Origin: Shewanella glacialipiscicola
GTDB taxonomy: Bacteria; Pseudomonadota; Gammaproteobacteria; Enterobacterales; Shewanellaceae
Direction of reading: 5' to 3'
DNA length: 64,000 nucleotides
NCBI RefSeq assembly: GCF_023283485.1
Contig: NZ_JAKILU010000011.1
Coordinates: forward strand, 58,657 to 122,656
Positions within the stretch are counted from its first letter, which is position 1. Each line of letters opens with the position of its first letter. The translations under genes and the position numbers were made by a program. The notes under the pieces were generated by a model. The model did no database searches. It saw nothing but the letters and a program-made list of their open reading frames with translations, and was not told the origin of the DNA. Positions 45,723 to 54,971 of this stretch are shown piece after piece.

Positions 45723-46244
45723 TTAGTTTGACCATTCACAGGGATCGTAATTGGCAAGCACGGCTGCATAGCTATGACTTAACCCTTGAGTCGAGTAATA
45801 GTAACCTTGCCCCTGGTTATCCTGCGCATAATGTATATCCTCAGCACCTGGCTGCTGGGGCAATTGTTGACGTAAATGGCATAGTTTCGGCTCATCATAA
45901 AAATAAGGCGCAAACGTTAATACGCTCTCTAGATACACCTCAGTATGGCGGCAACTATTGCGACGAATTTGCGCGATAACCGCCTCAAAAGCCTCACCTC
46001 GCTCGAGCGCCAACCACTGCTCCGCATAGCGTTCAACAATACTCCTATCAGAATAAAAGAAATATTTTTCACCCGATAAACGCATCTGCACATCCACATA
46101 ATCTTCTGTAAGGATGAGGTTAATGTAGCGATGAATCGTCTGCTCGCTATCCCACTCCAGTCCAGCTACGGCGGCGATTTGCTCCGCCGTAACCAAACGT
46201 CCGTGTTGACTAAATACCCTGATATAACCCACTAGTTCAATCAT
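45723..46244 (-). CDS. Unidentified protein in the AOR operon, possible winged helix
   Basis: A 173-residue soluble protein of unrecognised family. The N-terminal ~60 residues (IELVGYIRVFSQHGRLVTAEQIAAVAGLEWDSEQTIHRYINLI) read like a helix-turn-helix or winged-helix domain; the rest is helical with one Cys pair region (NSCRHTE) and a short Tyr-rich end. It starts at the ATG 5 bp after the AOR stop; a TTG 9 bp upstream would overlap that stop. Its tight link suggests a role as regulator or maturation factor of the AOR-type enzyme. This is inference only. Confidence 0.75.
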   Translation of the reverse strand: MIELVGYIRVFSQHGRLVTAEQIAAVAGLEWDSEQTIHRYINLILTEDYVDVQMRLSGEKYFFYSDRSIVERYAEQWLALERGEAFEAVIAQIRRNSCRHTEVYLESVLTFAPYFYDEPKLCHLRQQLPQQPGAEDIHYAQDNQGQGYYYSTQGLSHSYAAVLANYDPCEWSN

Positions 46245-46249
46245 TGTTT

Positions 46250-48373
46250 TCAACCGGGTAATAGGCCTCGCGCTGCTAATCTATCAGCGACAAACCCTAA
46301 ACTAAACTTATCAAGCGTGGCTCGAGTCGGCGCACCTGTCTGGATATCCCAACCAAACGCTTCATAGAACATATCTAATGAAGTTTGCATATCCGCACGA
46401 TCCATCTTGATGGTGCCCTCTTGGCCAAAGTTTTTATCTGGATCCATGTCATAAACCCAGTCGCTGAGCACATCGTGTTCTTCACGCATATTACTTTCAT
46501 TCATCTGCAATATGGTTAAGGCACGGTGTAAATGTAAAACTCTCTCGGCCTTGAAATCTAACTCAGTTTCACTGGTTTCAATCCCAGTGACTAAGCTAAA
46601 CATTTGCGACTCGATAGTACTATCACCCTCATAATTCCGGTTTTTATCGGGCGAGGCTAATAACGGGAACATCCAGTTACACAGTGTCAACGAATCATGT
46701 AATACGTTTTTCACCAAAGACCATTTGGCAAAACGCACCTTTGCAGCATTGATTGGGGTATACCAGTTCACCTTATCAAAGGCGCCCTCACCCCATTTTC
46801 TCTCGGCAATGGCTGCCGTCATATCATGGGGTAGCCCACTGTTAACAATGTTAATGTGCGAATGACACTGAGCATCACGGTTAAACACTACGTTGATTAA
46901 TGTGCCTACCTGCCCCGCGGTTTCACTCGCATGGTGCACTGCTGCGTTAGTTTTTTTATTAAAAACCTTGGTTTTACTTTCTTTATGTATGTCCCAATAA
47001 CCTAATGCGGGATTGGTACCATCCAAGCCCCAACGTTCAATTAAGTCATATAAACCATCGGCCATGTGAGAGATTTCACCTTCTTTAAAGGCAATTCGGC
47101 GATAAAAATCGATCAAAAAAGCAGGGTCTTGATTATCCCAAAGCGCCCAAGGAATGCTGTTGTATTCATCTTCTGGTAATAAATGCTTAAACATATCATT
47201 GGTTTTTAAAAACTTAAAAATATGAGAAATCAAACCGTAGTTACACCAAATACCATAATCATCGAGAATTTGAGCCCCCAACACGCCCGCCATCGCATGT
47301 GCTTCAGTGCCATTCTTGGTTCCCATCAAATATTGAGGCACAAGGAATCCCATGCAGACATTGGAGATATGCTCAGATTTACGATTGTATTTGCTTTTTA
47401 ATTCAGGAACTTTGAGCTCACAAAAACAACGAATAGGGCATGAATGACAACCGCCGGTACGCTTCATCCATTTGTTGGCATATTCCACTCCGATATAGCT
47501 TTCTGCCATCGAGGTACGAAAACCAATACGATTACGTTCATTCCACGGCACTTCACCCAAGTCGATTTCTTGATCGGCGGCGCCCCACTTAAGGCCGGGT
47601 CTGGATTTCCAACGGCTGATTGGTGCTGAGTATTCGGCCCAAGATTGTGGAGTAGAAGGCACTACACCGTTATTATTGGCACCGATAATGCCTAAAATAT
47701 GGTCATCTAAAGCGCGCATTTTTTCATTACTGGCGGCGATTTTGACCGCGCCTGTACCAATAATACCAATCCCTTTACAATTCTTTGAGCCCATAACCGA
47801 GCCATGACCACCAGCAGAATGCCCGCCTTGAGTCATGATGACGGACAAGGGAACTTGATTTTCACCGGCTTGACCAATAGCTGCAACCTGCGCATTAGGC
47901 CCCATCATTTGGGCTATCATGGCGTGGGTATCAAAAATACCTTTTCCCCACAAAGTATCAGCAGGTTCGATGGTGACTTTATCATCGACAATTTTCAGCC
48001 ACACAGGTCGACTCGCCTTGCCTTCTATTGCTATTGCATCGAAACCGGCAAATTTCATCGCTGGCGAAAAATGTCCACCAAAGTGACCATCGGCAATAAG
48101 ATGTTTTTCAATAACGGGGCTACGGGAAGTAATTGTTGTTCGGCCAGTACAAATAACACCTGAGCCCGATAATGGTCCAGCAGAGAACACTATTATATTT
48201 TCAGCATCGGTAGCTTTAATATCATCCTTATGATCATCCCATAGTATTTTATATCCAATACCCATGCCGCCAATATAGTCGTAATATTGTTCAATGGGTT
48301 CATAAACAATAGAGCTAGTCGTTAAATTAACGCGAAGTACTTTACCTGCCCAACCACCTATTTTATTACTCAT
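46250..48373 (-). CDS. Aldehyde:ferredoxin oxidoreductase family enzyme (YdhV-like)
   Basis: A 707-residue protein of the tungsten/molybdenum bis-pyranopterin AOR family: VYEPIEQYYDYIGGMGIGYKI, GPLSGSGVICTGRTTITSRSP, GHFGGHFSPAMKFAGFDAI, and the cluster motif GCHSCPIRCFCE near residue 310; a last Cys lies in LTLCNWMF near 565. Length equals E. coli YdhV (700) more than archaeal AOR (605). It follows a YdhY-like four-cluster ferredoxin by 15 bp, the same partnership as E. coli ydhYV. GAGGG precedes the ATG. The substrate is unknown; oxidation of aldehydes or reduction of carboxylates are options. Confidence 0.9.
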   Translation of the reverse strand: MSNKIGGWAGKVLRVNLTTSSIVYEPIEQYYDYIGGMGIGYKILWDDHKDDIKATDAENIIVFSAGPLSGSGVICTGRTTITSRSPVIEKHLIADGHFGGHFSPAMKFAGFDAIAIEGKASRPVWLKIVDDKVTIEPADTLWGKGIFDTHAMIAQMMGPNAQVAAIGQAGENQVPLSVIMTQGGHSAGGHGSVMGSKNCKGIGIIGTGAVKIAASNEKMRALDDHILGIIGANNNGVVPSTPQSWAEYSAPISRWKSRPGLKWGAADQEIDLGEVPWNERNRIGFRTSMAESYIGVEYANKWMKRTGGCHSCPIRCFCELKVPELKSKYNRKSEHISNVCMGFLVPQYLMGTKNGTEAHAMAGVLGAQILDDYGIWCNYGLISHIFKFLKTNDMFKHLLPEDEYNSIPWALWDNQDPAFLIDFYRRIAFKEGEISHMADGLYDLIERWGLDGTNPALGYWDIHKESKTKVFNKKTNAAVHHASETAGQVGTLINVVFNRDAQCHSHINIVNSGLPHDMTAAIAERKWGEGAFDKVNWYTPINAAKVRFAKWSLVKNVLHDSLTLCNWMFPLLASPDKNRNYEGDSTIESQMFSLVTGIETSETELDFKAERVLHLHRALTILQMNESNMREEHDVLSDWVYDMDPDKNFGQEGTIKMDRADMQTSLDMFYEAFGWDIQTGAPTRATLDKFSLGFVADRLAARGLLPG

Positions 48374-48388
48374 TATATTTCCCTCAAT

Positions 48389-49033
48389 TTAAGAAACTAA
48401 GCCGGTATATTTTTCATATTGTTCTAATGCAGCTTCGGCTTCTTCCCAAGGATAAAATTTAATTGCCCCTGTTGGACAAACTTGAGCACAAGCAGGATTT
48501 CCATTGCATAAATCGCATTTAACGGCTTTCATTTTACTGCGAACAACTTTAATCACTTGCTGCGGACATTTATCAGCGCAATAGCCACATCCAACACAGC
48601 GCTCTTCATCAATAATTTTAGCGCCTGTGAGTGGATTGGTTGAAATGGCCTGTTGCGGACAGACTTGGGTACAAACTTCGCATTGACGACAAGTTGCTGG
48701 TACTACAGTGCCATCACCGCACTCACCGTGTTGTGTCTGATAGTCAAATTGCACACCATGTGGGCCAAAGTTCATATTACGTTCGACTTTTACCCGCGCC
48801 AGTGTAGGGCTGCAATCCCCCTCATGGTTCCAACTACAGGCGATCTCACAGCGGCGGCAACTTACACACATCACAGGGTTGACGACCATTAATCCACCCG
48901 CCATGACCTCTATAACTTCTGGACTGCTATTATCACTACCACAACCAGTAAGAAAACTAATCAGTGTTCCGTGATAAACAGTACCGACAGCAACGCCCAT
49001 ACTGCTTTTAAGTATTCCTCTTCTAGTTATCAT
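48389..49033 (-). CDS. Exported four-cluster ferredoxin (YdhY-like)
   Basis: A 214-residue electron-transfer protein. The N terminus TRRGILKSSMG is Tat-like, and LTGC about residue 29 looks like a lipobox, so it may be a membrane-attached lipoprotein. Four [4Fe-4S] motifs follow: CVSCRRCEIAC, CRQCEVCTQVCP, CVGCGYCADKCP and CDLCNGNPACAQVCP. The start is the ATG at 49033; an in-frame reading further upstream adds a doubtful leader. It is the first gene of the AOR operon and most likely the electron partner of that enzyme. The gene pair matches E. coli ydhYV, which is FNR-activated. Confidence 0.9.
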   Translation of the reverse strand: MITRRGILKSSMGVAVGTVYHGTLISFLTGCGSDNSSPEVIEVMAGGLMVVNPVMCVSCRRCEIACSWNHEGDCSPTLARVKVERNMNFGPHGVQFDYQTQHGECGDGTVVPATCRQCEVCTQVCPQQAISTNPLTGAKIIDEERCVGCGYCADKCPQQVIKVVRSKMKAVKCDLCNGNPACAQVCPTGAIKFYPWEEAEAALEQYEKYTGLVS

Positions 49034-49387
49034 ATTCGATCCTTTATTAGTCAAAGCAATATAATTAAAATATGCATACACTTTGATTCCCGACAACTTA
49101 TGCTAGAGTAATATCTGTAATTATTTTATATCTGCGTCACACTTACCCATATTGGGTAATGATTAGTTTGAGTTGCGTGACTTTTATCATAACCCTGTTA
49201 TTAACAATTAATAATTCCAAATTTCATAAACTGAAATAACGCCCCACTTCAAACTAAGCTAATATAATTAGATATTGCTATTAAAAATGATTAGTTTTAT
49301 ATCGTTAGACTAATAACTGAGTTAATATTTTAAACGCATACATTCCGATTAGAGTCCCGACAGAATCTAATTAAAAAGGAATGGAAA
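49034..49387. promoter_or_regulatory. Divergent regulatory region of the ferredoxin-AOR operon and 11-haem cytochrome
   Basis: No gene is present. A palindrome TTACCCA-TAT-TGGGTAA lies at 49143-49159 in the middle of the region; its half-sites look like NarL/NarP heptamers (TACCCAT) but with 1-bp rather than the usual 2-bp spacing. A weak CRP-like CGTGA-N6-TCATA follows near 49178. An AAGGAATGG ribosome site lies before the cytochrome ATG. No clear -10/-35 is called. Confidence 0.5.
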
Positions 49388-51742
49388 ATGATGAAAATGA
49401 ATAACCGTTCTCAATGGAAGGTTTTTACACCCATTGCCATTGCCGTTTGTCTAATGACAGCGTGCTCCGAGGGCGATGATGGTAAAGAAGGCCCACCTGG
49501 AACTATCAGTATCAGCATAGAAAAAGCGGATACGCTCCAAGCAACAATCGACAAAGTCACTATTGATGCTCAAACTCAAGTACAGGTTGATTTTTTCCTC
49601 AGTAATGCCAATGGTATTGCCGTCACTGGACTCGAAAGCCTTAAGGAATTAGATACCTTAAGCTTAGGTATCGCCAAACTGGCACCGCCGCAAGATCACT
49701 ATAAAGCCACTCAGACTACAGTAGGCTTAGCCACTGGAAGCCTGTCTGTCACGGGCACTACCGATGCTGCTCTACAATGGACCAGCTATATTAATAACCA
49801 AGTTGAACCTGCGATTAATTCACAGGCCAATGCTAAAACTCAATTTCAAGCGGGTATCGAGAGCAATTGTAAAACGACGTGTTTAATCTCACTCGGTGAA
49901 GGTTTATACCGTTATACCTTCAGCAAGCCACTGACAGGCTACCCTCAATTTGCAGGGCTCGATACGCAATATACGCCAGAGCTTACCCACAGGATTTATC
50001 TAGAGTTAAAACCATTGGCGACCAGCCTAGCCAACACTCAATTGATCAACAGCGTATATGATTTTGTGCCCACAACAGGACAAACCGTTGCGGCAGATAT
50101 GGGCCGTAACGTGATAGCACCTGAGCAAGCGTGTTTTCGTTGCCATAGTGACAATCTGGCGAATACCGATACTCGTTTGTTGATGCACGATGGGAAACGT
50201 TTTGCCTATGAAGGTTGCGTTGTTTGTCACACGACTTACTCTGGCGATCCTGAAACAGGCAATAGCTTAGATATGGCCACGTTGACACACCAAATCCACC
50301 AAGCTAAATACCAAGTTGTAGGTTACAAGGGACAGTTATATGACTACTCAAATGTGACCTTTCCGGGCGATATGAGCCAGTGTCAGCAATGTCATATTCC
50401 CGGCGCAGCGGCTCAAAGCGACAATTACAACATCCCCAGTAAAACGGCCTGCCTTGACTGTCATACCCAGCAAATTCCCGCTAACTGGAATGGCACTGTG
50501 GCAGGGTTATTCCACGATAGAGAAATCTTCGCCAACGCTTGGTCAATGAGTTGTAGCGGTTGCCATCCTGATAGCAATAATCCCCAAGGTGTCGGTCTGT
50601 TTCACAATGCCGCAGTCAATACAGCCTCTAAACTGGCGAGCGATTACCAAGTCAAGTTACTCAATTCGCAGCTCAGTGTTGAAACTCAAACCCTTGAAGT
50701 TACATTGCAAGTGCTGCAACTGGATCAACTTCCCGCGACTCAAGCGATGATTAAATCTTTCTGGTTGATTGCAACGGGTGAAAACCATCGCACCGACATG
50801 CCTGTTAATAATGGTCAACGCAAAGTGTGGGATTTATTGGCAACCACAGCCGATGTAGCCTTAAAAATTACCGGACCTAATCAAATAACAGTCACAATCA
50901 CAAATCTGTCGACAGCTGATTTTGGCGATTTAAGCCAGTCGCAGCTCTACAGTAAACTGGTACTCTGCGCCGATAAAAACACCGGGTTTACCGTTAACTG
51001 TAATGTGGCGAATCAAGATGTGAGTCTTAGTGCAGTAAATACATTAACTCTGCAAGGTCAAGCCGTTACGGCAAAAACCAAAGTGAATGAATCAGCCTGC
51101 CGTCAATGTCATGATCAAGGACTAGAGGATAGAGTCCTATCTGCGCATCAAATGAAAGGGATTTTTGAGCCCAATAGCAGCTGCGGTACCTGCCATGCTC
51201 CGCAAACGTCAACGGCGCTCACTGATAGGCAATGCCAAAGTTGCCATACTAATGATGCAGTTATGTATCTCAATGCTAATGTGATGCATGCCTCTGGGGC
51301 CAGCCAAATCAAGCCCTATCGCACTATCAACAATACCTTGAGCTACAGGGAAATGGTGCATTCACTGCATGCAGGAACCCGCACTGTGGTTGGTTTTGGC
51401 AATCCGCGCCCTGAACTGACCTACCCTAATGCCAAAAATAATTGCAGTACTTGTCACAGCGCAGGGCAACTCGACCTTGCCGAACTGAGTACGCAGCAAT
51501 CCCTGCTTGTTGCAGCGCCGGGGGCTACCAACATTGGCCAAGTAGCTGAATACTCACCGACATTGGCAACCTGCACAGCTTGTCACGCTCAACTAGATAG
51601 CTTAGTGGTTCATGCGCGTAGCTTTGGCGGGGTGTATCAAAGTGATGCCAGCGGGGGTCGAATTTATCAATCGGGACAAGAGTCATGCGCTACCTGTCAT
51701 GCAGAAGGTCGCTCATCGGGGGTCGATAAGGTACACCAATAA
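49388..51742 (+). CDS. OmcA/MtrC/UndA family outer-membrane cytochrome c lipoprotein with 11 haem sites
   Basis: A 784-residue precursor with a lipoprotein signal and lipobox MTAC (Cys about residue 26). Eleven CXXCH haem-binding motifs occur: CFRCH, CVVCH, CQQCH, CLDCH, CSGCH (residues about 249-393) and CRQCH, CGTCH, CQSCH, CSTCH, CTACH, CATCH (about 571-771). This 5 plus 6 split matches the UndA layout of two haem domains separated by beta-barrels; MtrC/MtrF have 5 plus 5. The third domain has a CX10C pair (LCADKNTGFTVNC). It should sit on the cell surface and donate electrons to extracellular acceptors. No mtrA/mtrB genes are adjacent. Confidence 0.93.
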   Translation: MMKMNNRSQWKVFTPIAIAVCLMTACSEGDDGKEGPPGTISISIEKADTLQATIDKVTIDAQTQVQVDFFLSNANGIAVTGLESLKELDTLSLGIAKLAPPQDHYKATQTTVGLATGSLSVTGTTDAALQWTSYINNQVEPAINSQANAKTQFQAGIESNCKTTCLISLGEGLYRYTFSKPLTGYPQFAGLDTQYTPELTHRIYLELKPLATSLANTQLINSVYDFVPTTGQTVAADMGRNVIAPEQACFRCHSDNLANTDTRLLMHDGKRFAYEGCVVCHTTYSGDPETGNSLDMATLTHQIHQAKYQVVGYKGQLYDYSNVTFPGDMSQCQQCHIPGAAAQSDNYNIPSKTACLDCHTQQIPANWNGTVAGLFHDREIFANAWSMSCSGCHPDSNNPQGVGLFHNAAVNTASKLASDYQVKLLNSQLSVETQTLEVTLQVLQLDQLPATQAMIKSFWLIATGENHRTDMPVNNGQRKVWDLLATTADVALKITGPNQITVTITNLSTADFGDLSQSQLYSKLVLCADKNTGFTVNCNVANQDVSLSAVNTLTLQGQAVTAKTKVNESACRQCHDQGLEDRVLSAHQMKGIFEPNSSCGTCHAPQTSTALTDRQCQSCHTNDAVMYLNANVMHASGASQIKPYRTINNTLSYREMVHSLHAGTRTVVGFGNPRPELTYPNAKNNCSTCHSAGQLDLAELSTQQSLLVAAPGATNIGQVAEYSPTLATCTACHAQLDSLVVHARSFGGVYQSDASGGRIYQSGQESCATCHAEGRSSGVDKVHQ

Positions 51743-51765
51743 GCTGTTAAGTTTTACCTAGTCCC

Positions 51766-51797
51766 AAAAGGCGCTCGTTATAAAGCGAGCGCCTTCG
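51766..51797 (+). terminator. Hairpin after the cytochrome gene
   Basis: AAGGCGCTCG, 8-nt loop, CGAGCGCCTT; a poor T-tract, so a weak or factor-dependent terminator. Confidence 0.6.
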
Positions 51798-52127
51798 CCT
51801 TGAGTCAAAATATTTTATTTATCATGCCCTAATGATCACATCAAATGACGACACTTTAAGCCTCACAAACAGTAACGGCTAAAATTTAATATTTGGTTTT
51901 CACACCGTTAAGCAGGCCGACTCCCCTCTATCAAGGTTTAAGCGTTATTAACGCTAAACGGTTCATCAGTTAATCAGCCTACATTTACTACCAAAGCGAT
52001 AGCGGCGAGTGTCTAGCGCCGTGCTACCTTTAAGGTTTTAGTGTTATATGATTTTGGCTTCGTTGTATTATCATTCTGTTATTGTTATTTATTTGCGCAG
52101 GGTTTTATGCCCTTGAAGGAAAATCAA
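51798..52127. other. Intergenic region upstream of carboxypeptidase
   Basis: About 330 bp with no gene or repeat that I can support; it presumably contains the promoter of the M32 peptidase. Confidence 0.4.
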
Positions 52128-53636
52128 ATGGGCACACAGCTTAAGCCTCAAGTACCAATACCACGTTACGATAAACTGACAGCACACTTTCAGAAAATCT
52201 CTCACTTTGAACATTTCAGCGCTTTAGGTGATTGGGATCAAGCGGCCATGATGCCCATTGGCGGCGGTAATGATCGCGGTAATGCAATGGCAGAACTGGC
52301 GCTGCATATCCACACACTCAAAACCTCAGACACCTTAGCCGAGCATTTACATGGCGCTGCAGAAGAAGTACTCACTGCTGAGCAACAAGCTAATCTGCGG
52401 GAAATGCAGTACCAGTATCAACAGGCAAACCTAGTGCCAGGCTGCCTTGTACAAGCCAAAACCAAAATGGCCTATCAATGTGAGAATGCATGGCGCGAGC
52501 AGCGTAAAAATAATGACTGGCAGGGCTTTAAACCCAATCTAAAAGCGGTTATTGAGCTTGCTAAGGAAGAAGCGCAGATCCGCAGTGAAGCCCAGAAGAT
52601 TTCTCCCTATGATGCCCTGCTCAATAAATTTGAGCCGGGAATGACCACCGCAAAATTAGAGCAAACCTTTGGTGGACTTAAAGATTGGCTACCAACACTC
52701 ATCCAAGAAGTGCTGGCTAAGCAGGCAAACGAGCCTAAGCTTGTGCTCAATGGTCCCTTCGATATTAGCGCGCAGCAAGCCCTTGGCCGTGACGTAATGA
52801 CATTTCTGGGGTTTGACTTTAATCATGGCAGGCTAGATATGAGTAGCCACCCATTCTGCGGCGGCGTGCCAAGCGATGTACGCATAACGACTCGCTACAA
52901 CGAGGCCGATTTCAGTAGCGCGATTATGGGCATAGTTCATGAAACTGGCCATGCCAGATACGAACAAGGTTTACCTCAAGCGTGGCGCGGTCAACCCGCT
53001 GGGCTTGCACGTTCTATGGGCGTACACGAAAGCCAAAGTCTATTTTGTGAAATGCAGCTCGGGGCAAACTCGGCATTTTTACGTCAGTTGCAGCCTAAAA
53101 TCGCGCAGCATCTTAATTGTGATTTTAGCGCCCAAGAATTAGCCCAGCATTACACCCGCGTAAATCCCGGACTTATTCGCGTCGACGCAGATGAAGTCAC
53201 CTACCCCTGCCACATTTTACTGCGTTTTGAGGCGGAAAAAGCCTTTATCGACGGCAGCTTAACGGTTGATGACTTACCTGATTTTTGGTCGGCGCAGATG
53301 CAACAATTACTGGGGATCAATACCGATGGCAATTATCGCGACGGTTGTATGCAAGATATCCATTGGGCTGTAGGTGAACTTGGATATTTCCCTAGTTACA
53401 CCTTAGGCGCCATGTATGCTGCCCAGTGTCGTTTTGCGATGGAAAAAGCCTTAGGGCCGATTGAGGCTTTAATCGATGCTGGCAAGCTGGAATCGGTATT
53501 TCAGTGGCTGAGCAAACATATTTGGTCAAAGGGATCCTTGCTCACAACAGATGAACTAATTCAGCAAGCAACGGGTGAAACCTTAAATAGTCAATATCTT
53601 GAGCGTCACCTGCGCCAACGATATCTAGGTATTTAG
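52128..53636 (+). CDS. M32 family carboxypeptidase (carboxypeptidase Taq-like)
   Basis: A 502-residue metallocarboxypeptidase. The zinc site HETGHARYEQG lies about residue 272, followed by the third ligand region in MGVHESQSLFCEMQLG. The N terminus (YDKLTAHFQKISHFEHFSALGDWDQAAMMPIGG) is typical of the family, as is IRVDADEVTYPCHILLRFEAEKA. Start MGTQLK is set by an AAGGA site; the frame is open 87 bp further upstream without one. It removes C-terminal residues broadly from peptides. It is monocistronic. Confidence 0.93.
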   Translation: MGTQLKPQVPIPRYDKLTAHFQKISHFEHFSALGDWDQAAMMPIGGGNDRGNAMAELALHIHTLKTSDTLAEHLHGAAEEVLTAEQQANLREMQYQYQQANLVPGCLVQAKTKMAYQCENAWREQRKNNDWQGFKPNLKAVIELAKEEAQIRSEAQKISPYDALLNKFEPGMTTAKLEQTFGGLKDWLPTLIQEVLAKQANEPKLVLNGPFDISAQQALGRDVMTFLGFDFNHGRLDMSSHPFCGGVPSDVRITTRYNEADFSSAIMGIVHETGHARYEQGLPQAWRGQPAGLARSMGVHESQSLFCEMQLGANSAFLRQLQPKIAQHLNCDFSAQELAQHYTRVNPGLIRVDADEVTYPCHILLRFEAEKAFIDGSLTVDDLPDFWSAQMQQLLGINTDGNYRDGCMQDIHWAVGELGYFPSYTLGAMYAAQCRFAMEKALGPIEALIDAGKLESVFQWLSKHIWSKGSLLTTDELIQQATGETLNSQYLERHLRQRYLGI

Positions 53637-53786
53637 CCGTTATGCGTGAGAAAGCACTGAAAGCTCAGTTTTAATGGGTTTTTAAGCGCTATATATTGCC
53701 GCTCAAACCTGCATTTTAAAGCCGCTTGAGGTTATAATGCCGAGCTTATTTTAAGAGAGATATATTGAGCGGGATAAATATCGGCC

Positions 53787-54284
53787 ATGTTACTGCGAGC
53801 AATCACCCCACAGGATTGGGATGCTATTTTAAACATCCAAGATGAGTGTTACTCACAACTGGATCCTGAGCCATTGCATGTGCTGCAGAGTAAATGGCAG
53901 GTATCGCCTCAGTCCTGTTTTGTGTTTGAAGTCGATAACGCGGTTGTGGGTTATTGTTTGGCGCATCCTTGGACCGTCAATATGCCACCAGCGCTTTATC
54001 AGCCCATTACCCATTTACCTAAGGCTGATACTTTGTATCTGCACGATATTGCGATTTCAGCAAAAGCCCAAGGGTTGGGTGCTGGTGCTAAAGCACTCAC
54101 CCGTTTAACATTACTGGCGGATCGCTTTAATCTTAATTCCTTATCTCTCGTTGCTGTACAAGGCGCCGACAGTTATTGGCTTAAAATGGGCTTTAAACCT
54201 CAGAGCATAGATAAATGTCTTGGCAGTTACACTGACGATGCCATGTATATGATTTATAAAATTAATCATAGAGATGAAAGATGA
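53787..54284 (+). CDS. GNAT family acetyltransferase
   Basis: A 165-residue protein with the GNAT fold: LLRAITPQDWDAILNIQDECY at the N terminus, LHDIAISAKAQGLGAGAKAL (the Q/R-x-x-G-x-G/A acetyl-CoA loop, about residue 92) and a C-terminal YWLKMGFKP block. Acetyl-CoA is used to modify an amine; the substrate is unknown. It overlaps the DUF486 gene by 4 bp (ATGA). Confidence 0.88.
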   Translation: MLLRAITPQDWDAILNIQDECYSQLDPEPLHVLQSKWQVSPQSCFVFEVDNAVVGYCLAHPWTVNMPPALYQPITHLPKADTLYLHDIAISAKAQGLGAGAKALTRLTLLADRFNLNSLSLVAVQGADSYWLKMGFKPQSIDKCLGSYTDDAMYMIYKINHRDER

Positions 54285-54631
54285 ATCCAACCCTGACCAC
54301 TATTGGCTTACTCTGCCTAAGCAATATCTTTATGACCTTTGCTTGGTACGGACATTTGAAAACCTTAGGCTCAAAACCTTGGATTATCGCCGCCTTAGTG
54401 AGTTGGGGTATCGCCCTATTTGAATACTTGCTGCAAGTGCCCGCTAACCGTATCGGTTATACGGTTATGAATCTCGGCCAGTTAAAAATTTTACAAGAAG
54501 TCATCACCTTAAGTCTGTTCGTCCCCTTTGCCTATTTCTACATGAAAGAGCCCTTGAAGCTCGATTATCTATGGGCAGGATTGTGCATATTAGGTGCTGT
54601 ATATTTTATTTTTAGAAGTAAATTTAATTAA
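54281..54631 (+). CDS. DUF486/DMT family small membrane protein
   Basis: A 116-residue protein with four membrane helices and the family pattern FMTFAWYGHLK, SWGIALFEYLLQVPANRIGY and LKILQEVITLSLFVPFAYFYMKEP, i.e. DUF486 in the drug/metabolite transporter clan. It is a single EamA-like half, likely acting as a dimer. Substrate unknown. Translationally coupled to the acetyltransferase. Confidence 0.9.
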   Translation: MNPTLTTIGLLCLSNIFMTFAWYGHLKTLGSKPWIIAALVSWGIALFEYLLQVPANRIGYTVMNLGQLKILQEVITLSLFVPFAYFYMKEPLKLDYLWAGLCILGAVYFIFRSKFN

Positions 54632-54660
54632 TTTCAGACTTATTTCAGGAGAGCTCCCCC

Positions 54661-54918
54661 ATGGCCCGTCAAGTCACTTATACCTTTAAAGGTAAGATTA
54701 AAACTATCGCCTTTAGCTACGATAAACACCACGATTTATATGAAGCGGTTGCCGAAGCTGAAGGCATCGATTTAACCCAATTTTTAGCGATGGAACAACA
54801 GGTCGCCATGACATCTCGCAAAGGTGCAAAGGCAGAAAAAGAATTCAGAAAAGTAGAATTTGCCCGCTTTGGCTTTAGCAATATCCACTTTGTTAGAGAT
54901 GAAGAACCCGAAGCCTAA
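54661..54918 (+). CDS. DUF2960-like small protein
   Basis: An 85-residue charged protein (MARQVTYTFKGKIKTIAFSYDKHHDLYEAVAEAEGIDL, then FRKVEFARFGFSNIHFVRDEE) with the pattern of DUF2960, seen in Vibrio and Shewanella. No membrane segment or metal motif is visible. AGGAG precedes the ATG. It lies in the same direction 30 bp after DUF486. Function unknown. Confidence 0.8.
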   Translation: MARQVTYTFKGKIKTIAFSYDKHHDLYEAVAEAEGIDLTQFLAMEQQVAMTSRKGAKAEKEFRKVEFARFGFSNIHFVRDEEPEA

Positions 54919-54971
54919 GCAGGTTATTGATTTTTGTATTCGCTTTAAGCACTTTAAAACAGGACACTGTG

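Noticed and set aside
49170..49195. CRP site (CGTGA-N6-TCATA) upstream of the cytochrome
   Set aside because: Only partial agreement with TGTGA-N6-TCACA; too weak to list as a site on its own.
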